A stretch of 38,997 nucleotides of DNA from Phaeovulum molybdatiresistens (lineage in GTDB: Bacteria > Pseudomonadota > Alphaproteobacteria > Rhodobacterales > Rhodobacteraceae): contig NZ_JAMJFX010000025.1 of the NCBI RefSeq assembly GCF_023544865.1, positions 1-38,997 on the forward strand, given 5' to 3'. Position numbers and translations under genes: made by a program. Below, piece after piece: positions 7,629 to 15,595 of this stretch (its first letter is position 1; every line of letters begins with the position of its first letter). The notes beneath the pieces were generated by a model, which saw only the letters and a program-made list of their open reading frames with translations, did not search any database and was not told the origin of the DNA.

Positions 7629-8807
7629 TCAGGCCTCCAGTCTTTCAAGCGCAGCCCGCTCACGGTCCCGGAAATGTCCCGAAGTGAGGGCCTTCATCGC
7701 TTTCTGGTAATCGTCCTTCTTCCATTTGCGCCGCAGGAGGAGCGCAGAAGGCTGCGGCGGGAGCGGCAGGGCTTTCTCGGCCTTGTCTTCCCTTTCAAGG
7801 AGTTCCCGCGCATCCTTACGGACTTCCTCAATAAAATCGAGTGCACCGAGGATCATTTGGTCGGCATACCAATCCGTGCCGGCCCGGATGTCGCTGTTGG
7901 TATAGTCCATGTCGAGACGTCCTGCGTAATGTAGGATAGCCGACTCGACATCCTCATCACGCCAAGCCGGGAATGATCCGCCACGCGCATAGCGCATGAT
8001 GGATGCCTGATAATCACACATGACGGAGGGCATGGTGGCGAGGAAACGCTGTCGCGGGCCACCGATTGCGCCGGAGATGTTCTGGGGCTTGGCGCTGATG
8101 GATTGTTTTGTCCAGCGGCCACGCGGGACAGGAGGCGCATCCTTCTCCTGTTTCAGAAACCAGGCGGAGGACATGTTCTTGAAGCCCATGAAGGCTTCGA
8201 CTGGGGAGACAGGCGTCGCCTGGATATCGCCTCCCCCCGGGCGCGGCAGAAAGATCGTGGGAAACTCACCAGTATCTGGCAGGCGGACAATCTTCTGCCC
8301 ATCACCGAGAACTGCGTCACGGAGCGCATCAAGGCACTCATTTCCAAAGACAGAAGCAAAGGCCCCAAAGACAGATGCGGAAAGATCATCCGGCGCACGG
8401 ATGTGGTCGAGCAAGGACTTGGGAGTCTGGCCAAGGATCTCCAGCGGCCGGTAGACGATCTTCGCAAAGGGGATGTCCGGAGCATTCACGGAAGGCGCGA
8501 AGATGGCGGGCTCATTCGATCCCGCGCGCGGGAAACGCAGAACGGATTGGTCGAGCGTCGCTCTGGGGGTTGTCAGCTTCAGGAGATGGGATCCGCTGCC
8601 CATCCCAACCCGATTGAAATCGGCGGCTGTGGGCGCGCGTGTGAGAGCAGAGCGCATCAGGTTAAATTCCGCCTCAAGCCCGTCTTCGGTGAGGATGCGG
8701 TTGACGCAGCGGAAACTTAAAATCTCTTCTTTTTTAATTCGATGCGAACCACTGTCCTCTGTTTCTTGGTGGCCCGCCACGTCCGTATCGCTTTCTCCAA
8801 TCTGCAT
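7629..8807 (-). CDS. csy1: Csy1 (Cas8f), large subunit of the type I-F complex
   Basis: Csy1 recognises the PAM and the crRNA 5' handle together with Csy2. At 392 residues it is shorter than typical Csy1 (about 430). The best family mark is KPQNISGAIGGPRQRFLATMP near residue 240, which corresponds to the conserved 'KPQN-S-x-x-N' segment followed by a 'LLxSLPP' element. The rest is diverged, so the call also rests on its place directly before csy2 and csy3. The ATG at 8807 follows GGAGG with six bases between. It is the first gene of the operon and faces the WYL regulator across a short gap. Confidence 0.85.
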   Translation of the reverse strand: MQIGESDTDVAGHQETEDSGSHRIKKEEILSFRCVNRILTEDGLEAEFNLMRSALTRAPTAADFNRVGMGSGSHLLKLTTPRATLDQSVLRFPRAGSNEPAIFAPSVNAPDIPFAKIVYRPLEILGQTPKSLLDHIRAPDDLSASVFGAFASVFGNECLDALRDAVLGDGQKIVRLPDTGEFPTIFLPRPGGGDIQATPVSPVEAFMGFKNMSSAWFLKQEKDAPPVPRGRWTKQSISAKPQNISGAIGGPRQRFLATMPSVMCDYQASIMRYARGGSFPAWRDEDVESAILHYAGRLDMDYTNSDIRAGTDWYADQMILGALDFIEEVRKDARELLEREDKAEKALPLPPQPSALLLRRKWKKDDYQKAMKALTSGHFRDRERAALERLEA

Positions 8808-8904
8808 GCCATACCTCCGATCTACTTGCAGAGGGTGATTGCAAAAACACCACGGATCAAGATAGAAAATATTGCATAATGCAAATTATGGATTGGAGGA
8901 CTGG
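8808..8904. promoter_or_regulatory. divergent control region between csy1 and the WYL regulator, with a TTGCA-based palindrome
   Basis: The region holds an inverted repeat TTGCAT-A-ATGCAA at 8872-8884 and two further TTGCA words at 8826-8830 and 8839-8843. For the plus strand a plausible promoter is TTGCAA (8839-8844) and TAGAAA (8863-8868) with an 18-bp spacer, which would place transcription start beside the palindrome. No convincing -10 was found for the cas operon. The palindrome is the natural candidate operator for the neighbouring regulator (inference). Confidence 0.5.
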
Positions 8905-9669
8905 TTGGATAGGGCAAGACGACTCGGTTGGATTGGAAGCTGCTTGAAGCTCACGGGTAAATTCGGGCCCGCAGAGAAGAAGGCTCTGATGTCTAAGCTC
9001 AATGTGAGCGATGCTACGATCTCCAGAGATCAGGCCACTTTCTTCGGCATGCTTCCTGATGATGGAAGTGTGCGATTGGAGGGTGGGAAGCTTGAGGTCG
9101 GCGAACATGCATTCGTCAGCCTTCCCGAAGGCATTCTCGAGCCCTCGCTTGATGAATGGCTAAGGGTCATGCTCGGCTCAAAATATATAGAGATGACTGC
9201 GCCTGAACGTGTGCAGCCCTCTCGTGATACGATCGGCGCCATGTTCAGGAGTATCGAAAGCAAGCGTGCTGTATTTATACACTACGTTTCGCGGAGTGGT
9301 TCAGAGTCAACCTGGCGGCCTGTTTCCCCGCATGCATTGGTAGATGTGGCTGGCCGCTACCATGCACGCTGCTTTGATCACCTAAGGGGTCGTTACGGAG
9401 ACTTCGTTTTGACTCGGATTTTGGGAACCACTTTCGACAGAAATGACGCGCCCAGTTATGTTGATGCTCGTTTCGATAAGGATTGGTCGCACACTGTTGA
9501 TGTGAAGGTGATGCTCAAGGAGGATGAACCGCATCTTGTAGGAAGGCTTGACTATGGCCTTGACGAAACTGGCTCACGGATTTTCCGTGTGCGAAAAGCC
9601 CTAATGCCCTATCTCATAGACCAGAGGCATCAGGGCTTTGATAGCCCGGTAACAATCGAAGAGATGTAG
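8905..9669 (+). CDS. WYL-domain transcriptional regulator, divergent from the cas operon
   Basis: The protein has an N-terminal winged helix (about residues 10-50, with KKALMSKLNVSDATISRDQ as the likely recognition part), a WYL domain (about 115-180; RPVSPHALVDVAGRYHARCFDH then GDFVLTRI) and a C-terminal extension. This is the layout of BrxR/CapW-type regulators that control phage-defence operons, and WYL proteins are also linked to CRISPR loci. I prefer the TTG at 8905 (254 residues): GGAGG lies five bases before it, and the upstream TTG at 8872 sits inside a palindrome. No ATG fits. It probably represses or senses for the cas operon and for itself; the ligand is unknown. Confidence 0.82.
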   Translation: MDRARRLGWIGSCLKLTGKFGPAEKKALMSKLNVSDATISRDQATFFGMLPDDGSVRLEGGKLEVGEHAFVSLPEGILEPSLDEWLRVMLGSKYIEMTAPERVQPSRDTIGAMFRSIESKRAVFIHYVSRSGSESTWRPVSPHALVDVAGRYHARCFDHLRGRYGDFVLTRILGTTFDRNDAPSYVDARFDKDWSHTVDVKVMLKEDEPHLVGRLDYGLDETGSRIFRVRKALMPYLIDQRHQGFDSPVTIEEM

Positions 9670-9753
9670 ATTTCCGAGCCACCGAAGTGCAACCCTTGGG
9701 GGGCCAAATCGGTCGTTTCAGGCTCTGGCATCTCGGATCCGAACGATGTCTCT

Positions 9754-9990
9754 GACGCCCTTGCGACGCAGCGCGCGATGAACCGCAGACCAGTCCGGGG
9801 CTGCGAGCCTACGTCGTGTCCTACCGCCGATGGGGGCGAACAGAGGCCGCTCCAAGGCCGCTTCGTCCATGCCATCGGGCACCAGCCAAGCGAGGCCCAC
9901 CCGCTCGGCACCTTTGAGATACTCGCTATGGCCAAGGGACCCGCGGGGGGGGAGCAGGTCACTCTTAATCGCACGCACATCCAGATTTCG
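9754..9990 (-). pseudogene. IS21-family istA remnant
   Basis: Minus-strand translation gives NLDVRAIKSDLL, then EYLKGAERVGLAWLVPDG, MDEAALERPLF and PDWSAVHRALRRKGV. This is the N-terminal region of IstA transposases (helix-turn-helix, linker, then 'PDWxxVHxELRRKGV'). The part that should carry the second helix of the HTH is deleted, and the continuation after RKGV is lost. It is an inactive scar inside a longer open frame that has no meaning of its own. Confidence 0.72.
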
Positions 9991-10041
9991 ACCTGCGTTG
10001 AAACCTAGAAACCGAAACTGACAGTTGATAGATATGGGATC

Positions 10042-10248
10042 ATGCAGATCCATGTGAACGCATATCCCCAGTTGCGCAGCCTGTGCTGGAACCGCCCCGA
10101 CAATGCCGTCGTGGACGGGCCGGAGGCGCTTGGCCTCTACGAGAACAACTGGCGCCTGGTCGAGCCCGAGAAGTTCGACCGCAGGGAGCGCAGGCTTCTC
10201 GATGTGCTTGTTGCGCGTTTCGGCAACGGCGTCTTCATGCCGACCTGA
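10042..10248 (+). CDS. small hypothetical protein, possibly a remnant
   Basis: A 68-residue frame with an acidic, leucine-rich sequence (EALGLYENNWRLVEPEKFD then RRLLDVLVARFGNG). The codon use and amino-acid composition look like a real coding sequence, and it resembles short conserved hypothetical proteins of Rhodobacterales plasmids, but I cannot name a family. It lies between IS21 fragments of opposite orientation and has no clear ribosome site, so it may be a passenger or the end of a disrupted gene. Confidence 0.45.
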   Translation: MQIHVNAYPQLRSLCWNRPDNAVVDGPEALGLYENNWRLVEPEKFDRRERRLLDVLVARFGNGVFMPT

Positions 10249-10272
10249 GGTGATGCTTCGCGATCGCGCGAA

Positions 10273-10350
10273 AATCAGCCCTTCAGCGGTTGGGACAAGG
10301 TCTTCCCCGAGCGGACCGTCGCCGCGATCGACCGCCTCGTCTACAATGCC
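10273..10350 (+). pseudogene. IS21-family istB C-terminal remnant
   Basis: The plus strand encodes NQPFSGWDKVFPERTVAA followed by IDRLVYNAT, the conserved C-terminal segment of the IstB helper ATPase of IS21 elements. Only about 26 codons remain. It points the opposite way to the istA scar on its left, so the two come from different insertions or from a rearranged element. Confidence 0.65.
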
Positions 10351-10980
10351 ACTTTTACAGCCCCAACGGCGACGCAACCCCATGCGCCGAAACGCGGGAA
10401 TGCCCCCCTCGCCATGAAAAACCGTGCTGGATTCTGCGACGACTTCAAATTGACCATGGTCAATTCAATGTTTTCAATGCCTTGCGAAAAAGAGTGAGCA
10501 GGTTCTATCTGATCTGAGATGACGTGCCGCGGTCACTCTCCAACCAGGCAGGAGGGAAATACCAGCAAGAGGGAGGTGAAAAGTCGCCACTAGGCAGAAA
10601 TCGTAGCCAGCACCATCCGGATTTATGGCCGCCAGGCTTTCGACCGCTTCGTAGTTTCATGCGGTGATGGATGCCAAGCATACAAAATGGCTGGACAGGA
10701 TGGTTTCAGCTAACTACATTTAGATTTGACAAGGCACTTGAGTGTGCCTCGGGCCCCGACATAGGAAAGAGCGGGTAGCCTTAAAGGTCGAGAAAAAGCA
10801 AATATAAGCGGACCGTTCTACTTTCGAGTGGCGCAAATGTCCGGGCTTTGGGTCGCAGTCCTGAGTGGCCCAGCGAAATCAGCTTTCGACCTACCTGTCA
10901 GACTCCAAGACCCCAAAATGACTGCACGTAGACATCTGCTGTATTTCGTCGTCGAAACGAGTTCGTGCGGATGATCACAA
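10351..10980. other. intergenic stretch without a recognisable gene
   Basis: No frame here looks coding and no RNA gene was recognised. A short hairpin occurs at 10732-10749 (AGGCAC, 6-nt loop, GTGCCT) without a clear T-run. The stretch separates the IS21 scars from the recombinase module and may contain the edge or attachment region of that module, but no direct repeat was found to prove it. Confidence 0.5.
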
Positions 10981-11355
10981 ATGCCCTACGCAACCATTTC
11001 CGAGATCGCGCGCCGTTGGAAAGTCGACCGTGCCACGGCACGTGCCGCCCTGCAGGCTGCACAGATTTCCCCCTCTGAGCTTCATGCGTCGCCCAGGTTT
11101 TCTTTGCTGGAAGTCGTGCGAAAGATCGAAAAACTTCCTTTGGAAGACCCTGATGAGGTCGATCCTGATGAGCGGCTGTATACCGCTGAAGAGATCTCGA
11201 CGCAGCTTGGCGTGACCACCCAAACGGTCCGGAACTACGGTCGCGCGGGTCGTGTGCCGCGCATCGAAATCACGCCCAACGCCATTCGCTACGCCTGGCC
11301 TGCCCGTGCGAAAAACGAGTGTGAGGCAAAAACTGGAGAGCGTCACAAAAAGTGA
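10981..11355 (+). CDS. HTH DNA-binding protein, excisionase-like
   Basis: A 124-residue protein with two helix-turn-helix segments. The first is at about residues 5-30 (ISEIARRWKVDRATARAALQ). The second, at about 65-105 (LYTAEEISTQLGVTTQTVRN, then YGRAGRVPRI), resembles the MerR/excisionase type HTH_17. It precedes two tyrosine recombinases, so a role as directionality factor or as regulator of the recombinase genes is likely (inference). Its stop codon lies inside the first of two direct repeats that may be its own binding sites. Start chosen as the first ATG; no strong ribosome site is visible. Confidence 0.65.
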   Translation: MPYATISEIARRWKVDRATARAALQAAQISPSELHASPRFSLLEVVRKIEKLPLEDPDEVDPDERLYTAEEISTQLGVTTQTVRNYGRAGRVPRIEITPNAIRYAWPARAKNECEAKTGERHKK

Positions 11356-11425
11356 GGACTCCGCAAAAAGTGAGGCACTCACCATACTAAGATGTTTCGA
11401 ATTATGGTGTAGTGTAAACCTCACT
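11346..11425. repeat. AGTGAGG repeats in front of the recombinase genes
   Basis: CAAAAAGTGAGG occurs twice as a direct repeat, at 11346-11357 and 11364-11375, offset by 18 bp (close to two helical turns). An inverted half (CCTCACT) follows at 11419-11425. The spacing and location between an HTH gene and its downstream recombinase genes fit binding sites for the HTH protein, either as operators or as excisionase sites. Confidence 0.5.
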
Positions 11426-11468
11426 AACGAAAGTAACTAGACTTTATAACAATTTAAAGGTGGGAATA

Positions 11469-13214
11469 ATGATCAAGCCGAATCCCGAAAAAAACATGGC
11501 CGATGTTGTTCAGTTGATCGAGGATGAAGCCTCCTTTACGCCTGCGTTCCGTAAGAAGGTTCTGGGCTCGGTGCGTCGGATGCCCAAGCTCGTGCAATAC
11601 GGTCTGCCGCTGAAGCAGATTCCTGCCGATATTGAGGCTTTCGACCGGCTCTGGAAGCGGGGGCCTGTTCGGACCCTCCCAGTCGGATTTAAGTCCAAGC
11701 AATCGTTCTCGACCTGGCGCTCGCAGGTTCGTTCGGCCCTGACCGCATCTATCGAAGCGCCGAAGCAGACCGCTAGTGCGGCCCCCGAGGATGACTGGAC
11801 GCTCCTGATGTCGGATCTCAAAAAGGCGGATGTCCCCGATCAGAAGCTAATTGCCGTCAGGGTCCTCGCCGATGCGGCCCGTAGGGAATCTCTCTCCCCG
11901 AGCGATGTGTCTCAGATCTGGCTTCAAACCGCGATCGACGCTGCGGATACGAGCGGCCGTTACCTGTCCCTGAAGGCTGCCAACAAGCTGATCCAACGAC
12001 ACAGTGCGTCGATCTCTGTCCCGCTTTCTCCCGACTTTGGCTCCTCACTGCAGAAGTCCAGGTCGCACTGCATCCGTGAACGCCTTCCGTCTCCCTTGGC
12101 TGAAGAGCTTGAGAAGTGGAAGCGCGCCCGCGTTCGTGGAATCCCGAAGGGCCATCGCGGGAAGCGGAAGGGCGGCTGCTCGGTCGAACGTGCAAATCAA
12201 GCAACGATGGGCGTCACCTATGTTTACAGGGCCATGCTTGAGGCGAACCTGCTGCAGAGTGGAGTGAGTTACTCTGTCGCCGACCTTGCCGATCCGGACT
12301 GGCTTGCCGAAGTTGTCGAGCGGGAATTGTCCGGCGAAAACCCTTGGAAGCCCCTGCAGCCGACCACTCTGTTCGAATACCTGAACTGCTGGAAGCTCTT
12401 CGTCCGCGGCTGTGGTCATGATGCTGAACCTCTGACGGAAGTCATCCGTGACTTCGAGGCATTCGAAAACGTCAAGGCGATGTCTTTGTCGCGCCGCAAG
12501 TGGTGCGAAGCATTCCTTCAGGACCGCAACAAGCAAGCTGCATTCTTCAAACTTCCGAACACGCTTTTTCACTCGGCTCAGGAGGCGATGCGGACTTATG
12601 ACGGCGGCTCTCAGTATCAGCGGAATACCGCGATCAAGCTCGGAATCGCCGCTTGTGCTGCGGCGATCTGGACTTCGTTGCCTCTGCGCATCTCCACCCT
12701 GCTCAAGTTGACTTTTGGCGGTGAGAATGCGGATGTTCAGATCCACGACCGTCTGCGCAGCCTCGTGGTGACGACACCGCCTGATATCGTTAAGAACGGC
12801 TACTCCCACCGCAACGTTCCGCTATCCCGCAAGCGGGGAGGCGACCCGCGCCAGATCGTCTCCTGGTTCGTAAAAGAGATCCGCCCGCGCCTTCTGGAAG
12901 CGCACATGTCGCCACATCTTCGGCGCCCTGACCGCCTTTTCGGAGGGGTGTCTTACACTCGTCTAAGTGCGATCTGGCGCGACGTGACTCTGAATGCTGG
13001 CGTTTCCATGACGCCGCATCAGGTGCGCCATGCCGCAGCAACTATCCTGGCAAACCAGCCTCACGCTGATTACGCGATCATCGCAGCTCTGCTGGGCGAC
13101 ACCGAGACGACCGTGCGGAAAAACTATGTATTCGTCAATCAAGCGCGCCTGCACGATGAAGGCCAAAATCTCTTGGCCAGATCCCAGAGCAACATTCTAC
13201 TGTCGAGGTCATAA
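11469..13214 (+). CDS. tyrosine recombinase/integrase, large (first of a tandem pair)
   Basis: This 581-residue protein is a site-specific tyrosine recombinase. The catalytic set is visible in the C-terminal third: Arg in SLPLRISTLLKL (about 407), Lys in PPDIVKNGYSH (about 442), HQVRH (H517, R520) and the nucleophile Tyr in VRKNYVFVNQ (about 553). The first 300 residues are an unusually long N-terminal arm. The ATG at 11469 has AAAGG eight bases upstream; a GTG at 11460 would add three residues. Its stop overlaps the start of the second recombinase (TAATG), so both are translated from one message and probably act together. Confidence 0.87.
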   Translation: MIKPNPEKNMADVVQLIEDEASFTPAFRKKVLGSVRRMPKLVQYGLPLKQIPADIEAFDRLWKRGPVRTLPVGFKSKQSFSTWRSQVRSALTASIEAPKQTASAAPEDDWTLLMSDLKKADVPDQKLIAVRVLADAARRESLSPSDVSQIWLQTAIDAADTSGRYLSLKAANKLIQRHSASISVPLSPDFGSSLQKSRSHCIRERLPSPLAEELEKWKRARVRGIPKGHRGKRKGGCSVERANQATMGVTYVYRAMLEANLLQSGVSYSVADLADPDWLAEVVERELSGENPWKPLQPTTLFEYLNCWKLFVRGCGHDAEPLTEVIRDFEAFENVKAMSLSRRKWCEAFLQDRNKQAAFFKLPNTLFHSAQEAMRTYDGGSQYQRNTAIKLGIAACAAAIWTSLPLRISTLLKLTFGGENADVQIHDRLRSLVVTTPPDIVKNGYSHRNVPLSRKRGGDPRQIVSWFVKEIRPRLLEAHMSPHLRRPDRLFGGVSYTRLSAIWRDVTLNAGVSMTPHQVRHAAATILANQPHADYAIIAALLGDTETTVRKNYVFVNQARLHDEGQNLLARSQSNILLSRS

Positions 13215-14266
13215 TGTCCGATCGAAAGTCTCTCCCCTTCTCCGAGTTTCCTCACAAGTTTCAGAGGGCGGTCCGACGTCTTGAGACGCCTCGCCGGGGA
13301 CGCCGCAGGTATTCGAAATGTTCGGTCAAGTCCACTATCCACCATTTCGGACAGTATCTGGCTGTCGTCCAACGTGCAGGGCTACCCCTGGAACTTTCGA
13401 CCGAGGGCCTGACGGCATTCATCGACGATCTGGATACTCGCGATATTAGACCCGCGACCCAATTGACTTACTTGTCGGGGGTTCATGCCATTGCAAAGGA
13501 AGTGGACTATCCGGCGTCGCAGCGTAGGCTGATCTTGGAAGACTGTGAGATCTACCGCGAGCAGATGTGCCGCACGCTGCCGATAAAAGTGCGCAAGCTT
13601 GCCGCGCACCCTATCACCCTTAAAGACATTGCTCGCGCTGCTGTCAAATGGCGTGACACGGCCCAACAGACCAACGAGCACAACAAAAGGCGCACCTATT
13701 TCCAGAGGTCGGCCATTCTGGCGCTGCTTTCCCTGACGCCGCTTCGGATCGGGGATGCAACCCGGCTGCTCATCGGAGACCATGTCAAGCGCGACGAAGC
13801 CGGGTGGTCTCTGAGAATTTCCTCCGAAAAGTCTGGCTACCGCCACAATGGGCGGCTGCACTCCAGCCTGACGCCCTACCTCGACGACCTTCTGCTCTAT
13901 GGGGAAGGTGGTTCCGTGTATCTTCATTATGCACAGCGCGTTGGGGGCCCGTTGTTTGCCACGGAAATGCACGAATATCTCTCGTCGCGCACTCTGGCAT
14001 ACAATTTCAAGGTAGCGACGGGCCATAGCCCCCACATCGTCCGAACCCTTGTCCATGATGCCATGGCAAAATTCGGGACCTATGGGGCTGACTTGGCTCG
14101 TATCCTTTGCGGCCAGAGGAGTCTCGCCATCGGTAAGCACTACGAGGTTTACGCGGCTCGTTTACGCGCTGAAGAAGCTCAGAAATCTTTAGCGGAAATC
14201 CAGGCAAAAATCATTCCGATCGCACCGCCAGCAACTGACAACTTCCGCGACGGGCCACGGGTATAG
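13214..14266 (+). CDS. tyrosine recombinase/integrase (second of a tandem pair)
   Basis: A 350-residue tyrosine recombinase that starts on the last base of the previous stop codon. Catalytic residues can be placed at R178 (LTPLRIGDATRL), H274 and R277 (SPHIVRTLVHD) and Y310 (IGKHYEVYAARL). The N-terminal core-binding domain covers about residues 30-110. The two recombinases differ strongly from each other, so they are not a recent duplication. Tandem recombinases with a helper are known from Tn554-like and RIT elements, but this pair does not clearly match either. Confidence 0.84.
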   Translation: MSDRKSLPFSEFPHKFQRAVRRLETPRRGRRRYSKCSVKSTIHHFGQYLAVVQRAGLPLELSTEGLTAFIDDLDTRDIRPATQLTYLSGVHAIAKEVDYPASQRRLILEDCEIYREQMCRTLPIKVRKLAAHPITLKDIARAAVKWRDTAQQTNEHNKRRTYFQRSAILALLSLTPLRIGDATRLLIGDHVKRDEAGWSLRISSEKSGYRHNGRLHSSLTPYLDDLLLYGEGGSVYLHYAQRVGGPLFATEMHEYLSSRTLAYNFKVATGHSPHIVRTLVHDAMAKFGTYGADLARILCGQRSLAIGKHYEVYAARLRAEEAQKSLAEIQAKIIPIAPPATDNFRDGPRV

Positions 14267-14276
14267 GAGCTTGTTC

Positions 14277-14492
14277 ATGATGGATACGGTATTGGTGATT
14301 TCCCTTGTGACCCTGATGTGCTTTTTTGTGTGGCACATCTTTGCATTGGTGGGCGAGATGGCAAAGGATCGAGGTCACAACCCATGGCCCTGGTTGTTGC
14401 TATCCTTGGCATGGTCGCCTTTCGCGACAATCGTCATTCTATGGGCATTCTTCGATCTCAAAGAGGTCCCTAGCCAAGCACCTGAACGCTAG
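14277..14492 (+). CDS. small two-helix membrane protein
   Basis: A 71-residue protein with two hydrophobic segments: VLVISLVTLMCFFVWHIFAL near the start and PWLLLSLAWSPFATIVILWA near the middle. A short charged loop (EMAKDRGHN) separates them and a charged tail follows. The ATG follows AGGAG with seven bases between, and that ribosome site overlaps the stop of the second recombinase, so it is the last gene of this operon. I do not recognise the family. Confidence 0.6.
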   Translation: MMDTVLVISLVTLMCFFVWHIFALVGEMAKDRGHNPWPWLLLSLAWSPFATIVILWAFFDLKEVPSQAPER

Positions 14493-14659
14493 GTCGCCCG
14501 GAAGGGTTTGGTTCCATTGCGACGATTCGTCATGTAGACCATTGAAAATACACGGTTTATTATGGAAAATATCGTGTTTGCGCCACTGATTAAACTGCTC
14601 GGTCGGTCGGGGCAGGGGAAAGGATCCGATACACCGCGCAGTCACTGCCCAGAGCCTTC

Positions 14660-15595
14660 CTATTCGGAATAGAGATCATCAAGAAGGGATTCCAAGAATC
14701 GCACGAATCCAATCTTGTCCGGAGCGACCTGCAGCCTCACTGCCTCCTTGCTCAGCCGGTAGAGCTGATGGCACCGTTGCGCAGATTATGCGTGACCGGG
14801 GCGCAGGAGATGACGCACGCCGCAGGCTCTGACGATAGAATGCCCGTCGTTGCATGGACCTTAATCAAGCCGTCAATGCGCGCATCCGACCCGTCCGCCT
14901 CGCGAGGGATCATCGCAACCAGCGTCTCGATATCCAGGACATCCTCGAGCAGAATTCGCCGACGCAGCTCACTCCAAGGCCAGCGATCGGGTGTTATAGG
15001 CTGCGCCAATCGTCAAGATCAGATCGACCGGAATGTCACACACCAGACTGATCATCCGGCTTAGGGTCGCGGGTGTCATGGCCAAGGCCATGCTGATATC
15101 GAAGCGGCTGGATCCGCAATTCTCGAGCTTCACTACGAAGAAGGCCTACTCGATGGAGCTGCGCTCGAGCCGGGCGGAATTTTCCAGCGCCTGGGCTATC
15201 AGCGCCTGACGGTCATCCATGTCACGGACATAGCCGCGGACCTTGATCCCCAGCGCCCGGCAGGCGGCGATGCGGCGCCTGCCATAGACCACCTCGTAGC
15301 GTGTGCCCGGACCGACGCGATTGCGCAACAGGACCGGAAGCAACTGGCCAAAATTGCGGATCGACTCGATCAGGATGTCGAGATCCTCATTGACATCCAG
15401 CCGGCAGGAAATCGCCGAGCTGGCAATCTGGTCGGTATCGATCTCGACCGCCGCTTGGGCGGTCATCTCGCTGAGCACCTGTGCCATGTCGCGCAAGGCT
15501 CGCGGCGCACCTTCAAGATCGGGAACGCGTGGCCGAGGCCTGGGTGGGGCGGAATTGGCCTTCTCCAGACTCTGCCTCAGAAAATCCCGTTTCAT
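14660..15595 (-). pseudogene. repB: repB (ParB-family plasmid partition protein) with nonsense and frameshift mutations
   Basis: The N-terminal 149 codons form a good RepB: a ParB-like region with GTRYEVVYGRRRIAACRALG, then ENSARLERSSIE. A TAG at 15146-15148 interrupts the frame, probably replacing a Lys codon. In the same frame reading continues with AFFVVKLENCGSSRFDIS and TPATLSRMISLVCDIPVDLI. It then shifts to a second frame giving RWPWSELRRRILLEDVLDI and later to a third giving LYRLSKEAVRLQVAP and FLESLLDDLYSE before a stop at 14660. The ATG is preceded by AGAGGA. No intact repA or repC neighbour exists. RepB normally partitions repABC plasmids; this copy is dead. Confidence 0.8.

Noticed and set aside
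279..8807. Transposon-associated I-F system (I-F3, Tn7-like)
   Set aside because: The locus has cas1 and cas2/3 and no tnsA, tnsB, tnsC or tniQ, which is the opposite of I-F3.
279..8807. Minimal variant I-F2 (without Csy1)
   Set aside because: A Csy1-like gene with the KPQNIS segment is present directly before csy2.
9718..10383. 221-codon minus-strand frame as a possible gene
   Set aside because: Only its C-terminal 80 codons have family similarity, to IstA, with an internal deletion. The rest is antisense to a better plus-strand frame.
10732..10749. Hairpin as a terminator or small RNA
   Set aside because: Six-base stem only, no T-run and no gene ending nearby.
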